The notes beneath the pieces were generated by a model. The model was not told where the DNA came from and did no database searches. It saw only the letters and a list, made by a program, of their open reading frames with translations. A stretch of DNA of 64,000 nucleotides from Sphingomonas naasensis (GTDB lineage Bacteria; Pseudomonadota; Alphaproteobacteria; Sphingomonadales; Sphingomonadaceae). The translations under genes and the position numbers were made by a program. Below, one piece after another: positions 1 to 9,833 of the stretch (positions are counted from its first letter, which is position 1; each line of letters starts with the position of its first letter). The DNA lies in the NCBI RefSeq assembly GCF_004792695.1, contig NZ_SRXU01000003.1, positions 248,001 to 312,000 of the forward strand, in the 5' to 3' direction.

Positions 1-1
1 G

Positions 2-52
2 TCGATCCTCGGGCGCACCTTCGCGCTCGGGCTGCGTTATTCGTTCGACTGA
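2..52 (+). CDS. TonB-dependent receptor, C-terminal end only (partial)
   Basis: The first 16 codons visible read SILGRTFALGLRYSFD and then stop at 50-52. A final amphipathic strand of the form GRTFALGLRYSF is the usual last beta-strand of TonB-dependent outer-membrane receptors, whose terminal aromatic residue is recognised by the BAM machinery. The rest of the gene lies outside the window. Its position directly upstream of an arabinanase and a sugar permease suggests it imports arabino-oligosaccharides, as in other sphingomonad polysaccharide-utilisation loci. The family call rests on one strand, so it is reasonable but not certain. Confidence 0.6.
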   Translation, partial: SILGRTFALGLRYSFD

Positions 53-71
53 CAAGCGCGGGGGAAGCGCC

Positions 72-1091
72 ATTCGCATCTCCCGCCTCGGCCTCCTGAT
101 CCCGGCGCTTCTCGCCGGGACGGCGGGGGAGCAGGCACCGGCGCAGACGACTTCGTCTGCGCCGGTCTCACTCAATACGCGCCTCGCCGGCGACATCGCG
201 CCCGTCCATGATCCGGCGATCATCCGGCGGGGCGACACCTTCTATCTGTTCACCACCACCAGCCAGGACCGCGACGGCAAGGGGCTGATCCATATCCGCA
301 CCTCGAAAGATCTGGTGACGTGGACGCACGCGCCGGCCGTGTTCGCGGCGTTGCCGGCCTGGACGAAGGATGCGGTGCCCGGCGCGCGCGGGATCTGGGC
401 GCCCGACGTGAGCTTCTCGCACGGCGAATACCGCGTCTATTACTCGGTCTCGACCTTCGGGAAGAACCGCTCGGCGATCGGGCTGGTGACGACGCCCTCG
501 CTCGAGAACCCCGTCTGGACCGACAAGGGATTGGTGATCGCGTCCGGCTCCAGCGACGCCTTCAACGCGATCGATCCCAATGCCTTCGAGGACGGTGAGG
601 GCCGGCAATGGCTGGCGTTCGGCAGCTTCTGGTCGGGACTCAAGCTGATCCGGCTCGATCCGAAGACCGGGCTGCGCTCGGCCGAGGACGGCAAGGTCCA
701 TGCGATCGCCGGCCGTTCCAGCCCCGGCGCGATCGAGGCGCCGTTCGTGATCCGCCGCGGCGGCTTCTACTATCTGTTCGCCTCGTTCGACTTTTGCTGC
801 CGCGGCGCGGCGAGCACCTATTACACCGTGGTGGGGCGCTCGAAGGACCCCAAAGGGCCCTATCTCGATCGCAAGGGCAAGAAGATGACCGACGGCGGCG
901 GCTTCCTCGTCCTCCACGCCGATCTCGATCCCGCGAAGCGCTTTGTCGGACCGGGACACATCGCGATCCTGCGCGAGCCGAAGCAGGATTACATCGTCTA
1001 CCACGCTTATGATACGCAAGCGCGCGGCGTGCCGACGCTCCGCATCCAGCCGCTCGGCTGGACGGACGATGGCTGGCCGGTCGCACTCTAG
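72..1091 (+). CDS. GH43 family glycosidase, probable secreted arabinan endo-1,5-alpha-L-arabinosidase
   Basis: A five-bladed beta-propeller GH43 enzyme that cleaves alpha-1,5-linked arabinan. The three catalytic acids are visible: base Asp47 in VHDPAII, pKa-modulating Asp168 in AIDPNAF and acid Glu222 in GAIEAPFV. The first in-frame GTG (315) would remove Asp47, so translation must begin upstream. No ATG, GTG or TTG exists in frame between the left edge and 315. The best start is ATT at 72, preceded by GGGGGAAG (about 60-67). It gives a signal peptide, MRISRLGLLIPALLAG, followed by a mature exported enzyme of about 320 residues. CTG at 96 is the alternative. The gene lies 20 bp after the receptor stop and 30 bp before the permease, so the three are probably co-transcribed. 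The family is secure and the exact substrate is inferred. Confidence 0.85.
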   Translation: MRISRLGLLIPALLAGTAGEQAPAQTTSSAPVSLNTRLAGDIAPVHDPAIIRRGDTFYLFTTTSQDRDGKGLIHIRTSKDLVTWTHAPAVFAALPAWTKDAVPGARGIWAPDVSFSHGEYRVYYSVSTFGKNRSAIGLVTTPSLENPVWTDKGLVIASGSSDAFNAIDPNAFEDGEGRQWLAFGSFWSGLKLIRLDPKTGLRSAEDGKVHAIAGRSSPGAIEAPFVIRRGGFYYLFASFDFCCRGAASTYYTVVGRSKDPKGPYLDRKGKKMTDGGGFLVLHADLDPAKRFVGPGHIAILREPKQDYIVYHAYDTQARGVPTLRIQPLGWTDDGWPVAL

Positions 1092-1121
1092 AACACGCCT
1101 TCGCAGGAGAAGAACAAGCCC

Positions 1122-2432
1122 ATGCCAGCCGTTTCCGCCCCACCCCAGCCCGGCGCCCCGTCGGTCGCCGGCGTACCGTACCGCGCCGCGCTATCGATGC
1201 TGGCCACCTTGTTCTTCATGTGGGGCTTCATCAGCGTCATCAACGGCACGCTGCTGCCCCACCTGCGCAGCGTGTTCGAGCTCAGCTATTTCGAGACCGG
1301 GCTGATCGAATCGGTCTGGTTCATCGGCTATCTGCTCGCGTCGATTCCCGCGGCGAAGCTGATCGAGCGGATCGGCTATCAGCGCGCGCTGACCGTCGGC
1401 CTGTCGGTCATGACGCTCGGGTCGCTCGGCATGATCCTCGCGGCGTATCTCATCTCCTACTTCGTGACGGTGGCGTCGCTGTTCGTCGTCTCGTGCGGCA
1501 TCGCGCTGCTGCAGGTCGCGGCCAACCCCTATGTCGCGGTGATCGGCCCGCCCGAGAGCGCCGAGCGGCGCCTCACTCTGGTGCAGGCGTTCAACACCAC
1601 CGGCGACGTGCTGGCGATCCTGTTCGGCAAGTATCTGATCCTCGCGCGCACCACCGCCGGCACCACGGCGCACGGCACCCAGCTCACCGCCGAGCAGCGG
1701 ATCGCCGACGCGCAGGCGACCCAGCTTCCCTATTTCATCGTCGCGATCGTGCTGGCCGCGCTCGCCGTGATGATCGCCCGCGCCAAGCTTCCTGCGCTGG
1801 GATCGGCGACCTCGCGCGTTTCGGCAGAGGCGCGCCGCGGCCTCTCGCTGTTCAACCACCGCAACCTGATCCTCGGCTGCGTCGGCATTGCGCTGTGCGT
1901 GCTCGCCGAGATCGGCGTGGGCAGCTATTTCATCAACTTCGCCTCGCAGCCCGACGTCGCCAATCTGACGCAGGAGCATGCGGCGACCTACCTCACGCTC
2001 TTCTGGGGCGGGATGATGGTCGGCCGGTTCGCCGGCGCGGCGCTGATGCAGCGGATCGCACCGGAGCGCGTGCTGGCGATCTTCGCGCTGATCGCGATCG
2101 CAGGCTCGCTGACCGCGGTGTTCGCGACCGGACCGGCCGCGATGTACGGCCTGATCGTCGTCGGGCTCGGCCTCTCGATCATGTTCCCCGCCATCTTCGC
2201 GCTGGCGATCCGTGGGCTCGGACCGCTGACCGAGGAAGGCTCGGGCCTGCTGATCATGTCGATCGCGGGCGGCGCGCTCGCCGCGTTCCAGGGCAAGATC
2301 GGCGACGCGTTCGGGCTGCACTGGGGCTTCCTGGTGACGGCGGCGTGCGCGGCCTATGTCCTGTTCTACGCGGTCTGGGGCTGCAAGGTGACCAACGCGG
2401 TCGCCGACGCGCCGGTGACCGCGGCCGGGTAA
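1122..2432 (+). CDS. MFS sugar permease, FucP family (probable arabinose or fucose:H+ symporter)
   Basis: A 436-residue, 12-helix major facilitator protein of the inner membrane. The FucP/glucose-galactose permease hallmarks are present: FFMWGFISVINGTLLPHL in helix 1 and the segment CGIALLQVAANPYVAVIG in helix 4, followed by the TLVQAFNTTGDV motif. FucP relatives take up L-fucose, L-arabinose or galactose with a proton. The gene follows the GH43 gene by 30 bp with an AGGAGA ribosome-binding site at about 1106. With an arabinanase upstream and an arabinofuranosidase operon converging on it, L-arabinose is the likeliest substrate. Sugar specificity cannot be read from sequence alone. Confidence 0.88.
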   Translation: MPAVSAPPQPGAPSVAGVPYRAALSMLATLFFMWGFISVINGTLLPHLRSVFELSYFETGLIESVWFIGYLLASIPAAKLIERIGYQRALTVGLSVMTLGSLGMILAAYLISYFVTVASLFVVSCGIALLQVAANPYVAVIGPPESAERRLTLVQAFNTTGDVLAILFGKYLILARTTAGTTAHGTQLTAEQRIADAQATQLPYFIVAIVLAALAVMIARAKLPALGSATSRVSAEARRGLSLFNHRNLILGCVGIALCVLAEIGVGSYFINFASQPDVANLTQEHAATYLTLFWGGMMVGRFAGAALMQRIAPERVLAIFALIAIAGSLTAVFATGPAAMYGLIVVGLGLSIMFPAIFALAIRGLGPLTEEGSGLLIMSIAGGALAAFQGKIGDAFGLHWGFLVTAACAAYVLFYAVWGCKVTNAVADAPVTAAG

Positions 2433-2440
2433 GGCTGACT

Positions 2441-2459
2441 CCCCTCCTGCAAGGAGGGG
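2441..2459. repeat. small GC-rich hairpin just after the permease stop
   Basis: CCCCTCCT, a three-base loop and AGGAGGGG form a perfect 8-bp stem 8 bp after the permease stop codon. It is followed by GCCGGAGGTGGG rather than a T-run, so it is not a classical terminator. It resembles the dispersed short palindromes common between genes in high-GC alphaproteobacteria. It may stabilise the 3' end of the message. Whether it is dispersed in this genome is not testable here. Confidence 0.5.
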
Positions 2460-2510
2460 CCGGAGGTGGGCGCGCGCGGAAGCGCCCATCGAACCGTCTG
2501 GAATACAGAA

Positions 2511-2540
2511 AGGCCGGGCATCGAGCCCGGCCTTTTTCTT
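2511..2540. terminator. Rho-independent terminator between convergent sugar operons
   Basis: AGGCCGGGC (2511-2519) pairs perfectly with GCCCGGCCT (2525-2533) around a five-base loop and is followed by a T-rich tract (TTTTCTT). On the minus strand the same stem is followed by TTTCTGTATT, so it can also stop transcription from the GntR-side operon. It sits between the permease and the converging regulator gene. Confidence 0.9.
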
Positions 2541-2566
2541 ACCCTACCCGCCCCGGGGAGGAGAAT

Positions 2567-3355
2567 TCATCCCGCCACAGTCTCGCCGCGGGAACCCCTT
2601 GCCAGTTTGAGCTTGGGCCCCTTGCTGCGCGTCGTGTCGAGGAACGCCATGTCGACGAGGTGCGCCATCGCCGCGTGGGCGCCCTCCGGATCTCCCGCGG
2701 CGATCGCGTCGAACACGCGCTGGTGATCGGGAACCGGATCGCGGCGCAGCGGGCTGTTGCGCTGCTTGAAGATCGTCGTCCACGCCACCGCGGCGCTGAC
2801 GCTGGTGGTGAGCGAGGTGATGAAGGGGTTGGCCGAAGCCTCGAGCAACGCGGCGTGGAAGTCCTGGTCGGCGATCCGCCCCTCCTCCACCGCGAGCGTG
2901 TGCTTCGCCATACCCTCCAGCGCCGCCGCCATGCGCTTCAATTGCGCATCGCTGCGCCGCTCGGCCGCCAGCGCCGCCGCCTCGGGCTCGAAGATCTTCC
3001 GCAGCTCGAACAGGCTGTAGAGCAACTCGTCATCGGGCTCGAACTCGAAGATCCACGACAGCACGTCGGGATCGAGCAGATGCCATTTCTCGCGGTCGCT
3101 GACCCGCGTGCCGGTGCGCGGACGGCTCTCGACCAGCCCCTTCGCGGCGAGGATCCGCAGCGCCTCGCGATAGGCGGTGCGCGAGACGTGGAGCCGATCG
3201 CTCGCCGCGACTTCGTTGTTGAGCACCTCGCCCGGCTTGTAGCGCCCCGACACGATCAGGATGCCGAGATCGCGCGCGATCGTGCCGTGAAGGCGTAGCG
3301 ACTTGCGCCGGGCGCGGACGTTGAGCGGTTTGGCAGTCTTGACCTTTGCAACCAT
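2567..3355 (-). CDS. GntR/FadR-type transcriptional regulator of the arabinose operon
   Basis: 262 residues. An N-terminal winged helix-turn-helix (about residues 20-90, with VSRTAYREALRILAAKGLVESRPRTG giving the recognition helix and wing) is followed by an all-helical FCD ligand domain (about 110-240), which defines the FadR subfamily. These proteins usually repress sugar or acid catabolic genes until a metabolite binds the FCD pocket, which often holds a metal. It is the last gene of the minus-strand operon, 44 bp after the GH51 gene, so it is likely autoregulated and controls the ABC importer and GH51 enzyme. The inducer (arabinose or a derivative) is inferred from context. Confidence 0.88.
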   Translation of the reverse strand: MVAKVKTAKPLNVRARRKSLRLHGTIARDLGILIVSGRYKPGEVLNNEVAASDRLHVSRTAYREALRILAAKGLVESRPRTGTRVSDREKWHLLDPDVLSWIFEFEPDDELLYSLFELRKIFEPEAAALAAERRSDAQLKRMAAALEGMAKHTLAVEEGRIADQDFHAALLEASANPFITSLTTSVSAAVAWTTIFKQRNSPLRRDPVPDHQRVFDAIAAGDPEGAHAAMAHLVDMAFLDTTRSKGPKLKLARGSRGETVAG

Positions 3356-3399
3356 CGCTCGATCCTAGCGCTGCGGAGGGGCCGGGTACAACTGGTCGA

Positions 3400-4908
3400 T
3401 CACGCGCTCCGGGTGACGAAAACGTTCCACGAGAGCGGTTTCAGGACAGCCTTGAGGACCCCGTCGGTAAAATCGGCCCGCGGATGCTGCGCCGGCGCGA
3501 CTTCGTCGGGGGCGTCGACGCTGTTGATCGCCTTGAGATCCGCATGGTGCAGCTCGAACGCCTCGGCCAACCGGCGGGTGCCGAGACCGCGCAGTTCGGC
3601 GGTCAGCGCCATCTCGGAATCGAGGCTGCGATTGAGCGCGAAGACCGTCACGTCGCCGGTCTCGGGATCGTGTACCACCGACTGGACGAGCAATGGCGCC
3701 TCGGTCTCGTCGCCGGCCGCGAAGCTGCCGGTGTCGACCGTCGCGCGCAACACATTGCCGCGGCCGTAGCGCGCCGCCTGCGCGAAGGGGTGGAAGATCG
3801 TCTGGCGCCAGGCCGGCCCGCCGGTTTGGGTCATGATCGGACCGATCACGTTGACCAGCTGGGCGATGCAGGCGGACTTCACGCGATCGGCATGGTTCAT
3901 CATCGTCAGCAGCACCCCGCCGACGATCAGTGCATCCTCGAAATTGTAGATTTCCTCGAGCAACGCCGGCGCCTCGGGCCAGCCGACACCGCGCAATTGC
4001 TCGCCCGCACGCGCGCGGTACCAGACGTTCCACTCGTCGACCGAGAGCATGATCCGCTTGGTGCTGCGGCGCCTGGCCGCGACCGCATCGGCGATCGCCG
4101 CGACCTCGACGATGAAGCGCTCGAGCCCGTCGATCGCGGTGAGGAAGCGCGCGACGTCGTTCTCGTGGTTGGTGAAATATTGGTGGAGCGAGATGAAGTC
4201 GACGTCCTCGAAGCAATGATCGAGCACGGTATATTCCCATGCGCCATAGGTCGGCATGTCGCGCGCCGACGAGCCGCAGACGGCGAGCTGGAGCCCGTCC
4301 GAGGTCCAACGCATCACCTTGGCGGTCTCCTTCGCCACCCGGCCATATTCCTGCGCGGTCTTGGCGCAGGTCTGCCACGGCCCGTCCATCTCGTTGCCGA
4401 GGCACCAGAATTTGATGTCGTGCGGCGCTTCATAGCCGTGGCTGCGGCGCAGGTCCGAGTAGTGCGTGCCGCCGGGGTGGTTGCAATATTCGATGAAGTT
4501 CTGCGCCTCGGCGGGGCCACGCGTGCCGAGATTGACCGCGAACATCGGCTCGAGCCCGGCGAGGCGGCACCAGTCGATGAACTCGTTGGTGCCGAACTGG
4601 TTGGTCTCGGTCGAGCCCCAGGCGAGATCGAGCCGGACAGGCCGCTCTTCCCTGGGCCCTACCCCGTCCTCCCAATCATAGCCCGAGACGAAATTGCCGC
4701 CCGGATAGCGGACGATCGTCACGCCGAGCTCGCGGGTGAGATCGAGCACGTCGCGGCGGAAGCCGTTCGCATCCGCCGTGGCGTGGCCGGGCTCATAGAT
4801 GCCGCCATACACGCAGCGTCCGAGATGCTCGACAAAGGTGCCGAAGATGCGCCGATCGAGCGGGGCGACGACGAAGTCGGGATCGGCGATTACACGGGAC
4901 GTGAGCAT
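3400..4908 (-). CDS. alpha-L-arabinofuranosidase, GH51
   Basis: 502 residues, the normal GH51 length, with no signal peptide, so it is a cytoplasmic enzyme that releases L-arabinose from short arabino-oligosaccharides. Acid/base Glu173 lies in LGNEMDGPW and nucleophile Glu292 in SVDEWNVWY, both at canonical positions. N-terminal landmarks FGTFVEHLGRCVYGGIYEP and RYPGGNFVSGYDWEDGVGP also fit. The reading frame is open further upstream, but the start at ATG 4908 (MLTSRVIADPDF) matches family N-termini. It begins 17 bp after the stop of the binding-protein gene, inside the same operon. It works with the ABC importer: imported oligomers are cleaved inside the cell. Confidence 0.95.
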   Translation of the reverse strand: MLTSRVIADPDFVVAPLDRRIFGTFVEHLGRCVYGGIYEPGHATADANGFRRDVLDLTRELGVTIVRYPGGNFVSGYDWEDGVGPREERPVRLDLAWGSTETNQFGTNEFIDWCRLAGLEPMFAVNLGTRGPAEAQNFIEYCNHPGGTHYSDLRRSHGYEAPHDIKFWCLGNEMDGPWQTCAKTAQEYGRVAKETAKVMRWTSDGLQLAVCGSSARDMPTYGAWEYTVLDHCFEDVDFISLHQYFTNHENDVARFLTAIDGLERFIVEVAAIADAVAARRRSTKRIMLSVDEWNVWYRARAGEQLRGVGWPEAPALLEEIYNFEDALIVGGVLLTMMNHADRVKSACIAQLVNVIGPIMTQTGGPAWRQTIFHPFAQAARYGRGNVLRATVDTGSFAAGDETEAPLLVQSVVHDPETGDVTVFALNRSLDSEMALTAELRGLGTRRLAEAFELHHADLKAINSVDAPDEVAPAQHPRADFTDGVLKAVLKPLSWNVFVTRSA

Positions 4909-4924
4909 GGTCGGCCTCTTGGGA

Positions 4925-6232
4925 TCACAGATTGTCGAGCACCGCGTTGACGCGGCGCTCCATGTCGGAAAGCGTCTGGTCGATCGGCTTGGCGCCCGAG
5001 ATTGCCGCCGCCGCTTCCGTACCGACGATCGTCTCGATCGGGAACTGGCGGCGCACGTCCTTGGGCAAGGGTTGCGCGGTGGTGGCGAGCGTCGCGAGAT
5101 TGTCGCGGTGCGGCAGCGCCCGCCATTCGGGGCTGTCGATGATCGCCTGAAACGCCGGCAGATGGCCGGTACGCGCCCAGTGCCTGGCGTGGCCGGCGAA
5201 GAACTTGAGGAAGCGCACCCCGGCCGCACGTTCCTCCGGGGTGCGGCGATTATTGCGTGGCATCACCCAATTGTGCCCGTCGGCGAAGGTCGTCTCGCGC
5301 GCGAACAGCTTCGGATACGGCACCACGGTATAGCCGCCATTGGCGAGTGCGCCGCTGGTCTTGCGCGATTCCGCGTCGAACGTGCCGACCATCCAGGTGC
5401 CGACGAGGAACACCCCGCCGTCGCCCTTGAGGAAGCCCGCCACCGCGGCGCTGTAATCCTGGTTCTTGGTGGTGAAATCGCGCTCGTAGATCGTGCGGAA
5501 GAGCTGGAGCGCATTGCGCCCCGCTGCCGTGCGGAAATTGGCGCGGCCACCCTCGAACGGCGCGGCATCCTGCTGCATCACGAAGGTGTAGAAGTTGCGG
5601 GTGAAGCCGGCATATTCGTTGGCGGTGCCCTGAACGAGATAGGGCTTGCCGGTGCGCGCGCGGAATTGCTGCGCCTGCGCGAACAGCTCCTGCGGCGAGC
5701 GCGGCAGCACCGGCTTGCCGCCCCGTACCAGCCCTGCCTTGCGGAACAGGTTCATGTTGATGTGCCAGAGCGGCGCCCAGGTATCGATCGGCAGACCCCA
5801 GGCATGGCCGTCGACGGTCACCGCGGCGCGCGCGGCGCTGGTGAAGCTCGCCGGCGGCGCGCCGATCGCGGTGAGGTCCGCGTCGAGCGGCTCGAGCAGG
5901 CCGCGCGCCTGATAGTCCGAGATCACCGATCCGTGCATCGTCACCAGATCGGGCGCGTCGTTGGCGGCGAGCTGCGCCGTGAGCTGGTCGTAGCCCGGCC
6001 AGAACACGATGTTCTCGACGACGTCGATATCGGGGTTCTCGGCCTCGAACCGATTGATCATCGCGGTCATGATGCCGCATTCGCCCTCGGCCGCGGCGAT
6101 ATCGGTGACACGGCCATATTCGGCCTCGCACGCGCCGAAGAAGCGCTGGATCACCAGCCGGGTCTTGTCCGGCTTCGCGTCCGAGCAGCCGGCGAGCAGC
6201 GCCGCCAGCGGCAATAGCCAACCCCATCTCAT
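4925..6232 (-). CDS. ABC sugar importer, substrate-binding lipoprotein
   Basis: 435 residues. The N-terminus MRWGWLLPLAALLAGC is a lipoprotein signal with lipobox LAGC (Cys16), so the protein is anchored in the periplasm. The remainder is a family-1 extracellular solute-binding protein. It contains NPDIDVVENIVFWPGYDQL, DLVTMHGSVISDY and a ligand-domain hinge near GHAWGLPIDTWAPLWHINM, like MalE/UgpB-type sugar binders. ATG 6232 was chosen because it supplies the lipoprotein signal and overlaps the upstream permease stop (ATGA), showing translational coupling. The likely ligand is an arabino-oligosaccharide, inferred from the adjacent GH51 gene. Confidence 0.9.
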   Translation of the reverse strand: MRWGWLLPLAALLAGCSDAKPDKTRLVIQRFFGACEAEYGRVTDIAAAEGECGIMTAMINRFEAENPDIDVVENIVFWPGYDQLTAQLAANDAPDLVTMHGSVISDYQARGLLEPLDADLTAIGAPPASFTSAARAAVTVDGHAWGLPIDTWAPLWHINMNLFRKAGLVRGGKPVLPRSPQELFAQAQQFRARTGKPYLVQGTANEYAGFTRNFYTFVMQQDAAPFEGGRANFRTAAGRNALQLFRTIYERDFTTKNQDYSAAVAGFLKGDGGVFLVGTWMVGTFDAESRKTSGALANGGYTVVPYPKLFARETTFADGHNWVMPRNNRRTPEERAAGVRFLKFFAGHARHWARTGHLPAFQAIIDSPEWRALPHRDNLATLATTAQPLPKDVRRQFPIETIVGTEAAAAISGAKPIDQTLSDMERRVNAVLDNL

Positions 6233-7044
6233 CGCCCGGCCGCCCCCGCCACCGCCTGGACGATGTATTTCTGGAAGAAGAGATAGACGATCAGCATCGG
6301 CGCGCCGGCGAACACCGCCTGCGCCATCAGGAAGCCGAGCCCTTCGGTCTGGGCGAAGTTCATCTGGGTCGAGGCGATGCCGACGGTGAGGGTGAACATG
6401 TCCTTGTTGGTCGCCGAGATCAGCGGCCACCAATAATCGTTCCATGCCGACAGGAAGGTGAAGATGCCCAAAGTCGCCTGCGCAGGGATCGTCAGCGGCA
6501 GCAGCAGCTTCCAGAAGATCGTGAAGCGCGAGGCACCGTCGAGCAGGGCCGCCTCATCGATGTCCCGCGGGATGGCGCGGAAATACTGCGTCATCAGGAA
6601 CACCCCGAACGGCGCCGAGAGACCCGGCAGGATCAGCGCCGGATAGCTGTTGTGCATGCCGAGCCAGCTGAACATCTGATGCCGCGCGATGATCACCGCC
6701 TGCTCGGGCACCGCGAGTCCGAGCAGCACCACGACGAAGAGCAGGTTGCGCCCGGGGAATTCGAGCCGCGCGAAGCCATAGCCGGCGAGCGACGCGAGCA
6801 TCAGCACGCCCGCGGTCATCCCGAACGAGACGATCAGGCTGTTGGCGATCCAGCGGAACACGTCGCCGTTGCCGAACAGATTGCGGTAATTCTCCAGCGT
6901 GAAGCGGCCGTTGAACACCGAGGCGGTGTCGGTCATCAGCTCGGCATTGTCCTTGAGCGACAGCGCGAGCACCCAGAGCAGCGGCACGAGCATCAGCACT
7001 GCCGCAAGGATGACGAGGCCGGTGGCGAGGCGGCTGCGGGTCAT
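6229..7044 (-). CDS. ABC sugar importer, permease (MalG/UgpE type)
   Basis: 271 residues with six predicted membrane helices. The cytoplasmic coupling (EAA) loop is present as DEAALLDGASRFTIFWKLLLP, the segment that docks on the ATPase. Start ATG 7044 gives MTRSRLATGLVILAAVLMLVP, a typical first helix. Its start overlaps the upstream permease stop by ATGA and its stop overlaps the binding-protein start in the same way, so the four transporter genes are translationally coupled. It forms the inner-membrane channel with the MalF-like partner. Confidence 0.92.
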   Translation of the reverse strand: MTRSRLATGLVILAAVLMLVPLLWVLALSLKDNAELMTDTASVFNGRFTLENYRNLFGNGDVFRWIANSLIVSFGMTAGVLMLASLAGYGFARLEFPGRNLLFVVVLLGLAVPEQAVIIARHQMFSWLGMHNSYPALILPGLSAPFGVFLMTQYFRAIPRDIDEAALLDGASRFTIFWKLLLPLTIPAQATLGIFTFLSAWNDYWWPLISATNKDMFTLTVGIASTQMNFAQTEGLGFLMAQAVFAGAPMLIVYLFFQKYIVQAVAGAAGR

Positions 7045-7960
7045 GCCGCTTCCTTCCCCGACGAAAGGCGATACTGGACCATCGCCGCGATCAGGATCAT
7101 CGCGAACAGCACCTGCGCCGCGGCGGCGGCATAGCCCAGCTCCCATTGCCGCCAGCCGGCCTCGTAGATGAACAGCACGATCGGGCGGGTGGAATTGTTC
7201 GGGCCGCCGAGCGTCATCAGCTGCGGCTGGCCGAACAGCTGGAATTGCAGGATCACTTCGATGATGATCACTAGGAAGAAGGTCCGCTTGATCGCAGGCA
7301 ACGTGATCCGCGTCAGCGTCGTCCAGCGCGAGGCATTGTCGAGCGCGGCGGCCTCGTAGAGATCGCGCGGCACTTGCTGGAGCGCGGCGAGGAACAGCAC
7401 CATCGGCAGCCCGATGCACCACCAGATGGTGGTCACCGCGATCGCCGGCATCGCCAGCCTCTCGTCATTGAGGAAGGCGATCGGCGTCTTGCCCAGCGCC
7501 TCCGCGGTCACGCCGAGCAACCCACCATCGGGCAGGAACACCAGCCGCCAGACCAGCGTGACCACCGTCACCGACAGCACGGTCGAGGCGAAGAAGATCG
7601 TCCGCAGCACCGCCGCCCAGCGCTCTTGCCGGTTGAGCACCAGCGCGAGACCGAGCCCTGCGAGCGTGAGGAACGGCACCGTCAGCAGCACGAAATAGAA
7701 GGTGTTTGCGACTGCCTTGAGGAAGATCGCGTCGCCGAACAACCGGACGAAATTGGCGAGGCCGACCCAGCGTTCGGTGCCGAACAGATCGCCTTTGGTG
7801 GTCGACAGCCACATCCCCATCGCCAGCGGCACGACGAGCATCGCGACGAAGACGAGCAGATAGGGCGCTACGAACAAGGCGCTGCGCCAATCCTGCCTGC
7901 CCCGCCCCCTCGGCACCGGCACGGTGAACGCTGCAGCGGGCTCGACGGCGACGCTCGGCA

Positions 7961-7961
<1 letters not shown>
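7041..7961 (-). CDS. ABC sugar importer, permease (MalF/UgpA type)
   Basis: 306 residues with a short cytoplasmic N-terminus and six membrane helices. The first is SALFVAPYLLVFVAMLVVPLAM. The EAA loop reads YEAAALDNASRWTTLTRITLP. Start ATG 7961 overlaps the stop of the ATPase gene by one base (TGATG). It pairs with the downstream MalG-like permease to form a heterodimeric channel. Confidence 0.92.
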
Positions 7962-9055
<1,094 letters not shown>

Positions 9056-9073
9056 GCACTCTCTCCTTTATGA

Positions 9074-9087
9074 ATTGTCTGATGAAT
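9074..9087. promoter_or_regulatory. candidate GntR/FadR operator upstream of the importer operon
   Basis: ATTGTCTGATGAAT lies 19 bases upstream of the ATPase start codon. The left half TTGTC matches the half-site of the TTGTC-GACAA type dyads bound by many FadR-subfamily regulators; the right half is degenerate. The operon's own last gene encodes such a regulator. This is a weak motif match and only a candidate. Confidence 0.25.
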
Positions 9088-9133
9088 GAGGGGAAAGCCG
9101 GCGGCTGTCAACGGCGCGCCGCAGACATCGCCG

Positions 9134-9161
9134 TTGACCGGTTTCACGGGCGCACTAGGCT
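9134..9161 (+). promoter_or_regulatory. candidate promoter for the IalB-family gene
   Basis: TTGACC (9134-9139), a 16-bp spacer and TAGGCT (9156-9161) resemble -35 and -10 boxes. They lie 25 bp before the start codon at 9186, and a strong GGAGG at 9176-9180 follows. The -10 box is a poor match, so confidence is modest. Confidence 0.35.
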
Positions 9162-9185
9162 GACCGAAACAGTTTGGAGGTTGCT

Positions 9186-9797
9186 ATGGAGACGATTGCA
9201 GCGCTGCTCGCCGCCGGCGCGAGCTGGATGGCCATCGCCCAGCAGGCGCAAACCGCGCCGGCTGCGCCGGCCGCGGCACCTGCGGCGCAGGCCGCGGGTC
9301 CGGCCTGGCAATTGGTCTGCAGCCCCGCCCCCGCCGCCTCCGGAACCCCCGCGACTGCGCCTGCCGCCTCCCAACCGTGCAGCCTCGTGCAGAATCTGCT
9401 CGCCGGCGAGCAGAAGCAGCGGCTGCTCACCGTGATCCTGCAGCGCACGCCGCAGGCCGGGCACAATATGACGATCGCGCTGCCGCACGGCGTACTGTTC
9501 CCCGCCGGCGTCAGCCTGCAGGTGGACGAGGCCGCCACCAAGCCGCTCGCGGTGCAGACCAGCGATCAGAACGGTGCCTATACCGGCACTCCGGTCGATG
9601 CGGTGCTGCTCGGGGCGTTGCGCGCCGGCAAGACGCTCAAGATCGGCTTCACCGCGGGCAATGGCCAGCGGATCGTCGTTCCGGTGACGCTGCGCGATTT
9701 CCCGACGGGGCTGGCCGCGCTCGACAAGAGCCCGCTTCCGCCTTCACCGCGGCCGGCTGCTCCCGCGACTCCCGCGCCGGCCTCCCCGCCCCGCTGA
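9186..9797 (+). CDS. invasion-associated locus B (IalB) family secreted protein
   Basis: 203 residues. The start ATG 9186 is set by GGAGG six bases upstream. A signal-like N-terminus (METIAALLAAGASWMAIAQQ) is followed by an Ala/Pro-rich linker. The folded domain starts near WQLVCSP and has a second Cys in SQPCSLVQ, probably a disulfide. It continues with RLLTVILQRTP and the typical IalB segment ALPHGVLFPAGVSLQVDE. The tail is Pro/Ala-rich. IalB relatives are small periplasmic or surface proteins of alphaproteobacteria with no settled biochemical role outside Bartonella. It is divergent from the ABC operon and convergent with the giant adhesin gene, from which it is separated by 36 bp. Confidence 0.8.
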   Translation: METIAALLAAGASWMAIAQQAQTAPAAPAAAPAAQAAGPAWQLVCSPAPAASGTPATAPAASQPCSLVQNLLAGEQKQRLLTVILQRTPQAGHNMTIALPHGVLFPAGVSLQVDEAATKPLAVQTSDQNGAYTGTPVDAVLLGALRAGKTLKIGFTAGNGQRIVVPVTLRDFPTGLAALDKSPLPPSPRPAAPATPAPASPPR

Positions 9798-9833
9798 CCG
9801 GCGGCGCGGACGCCGCCGCCGCGGGAACCGCGA

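Noticed and set aside
1220..3298. A 692-codon plus-strand frame spanning the permease and regulator genes
   Set aside because: It runs out of frame through two well-supported genes and across a terminator; the product is Arg-rich noise.
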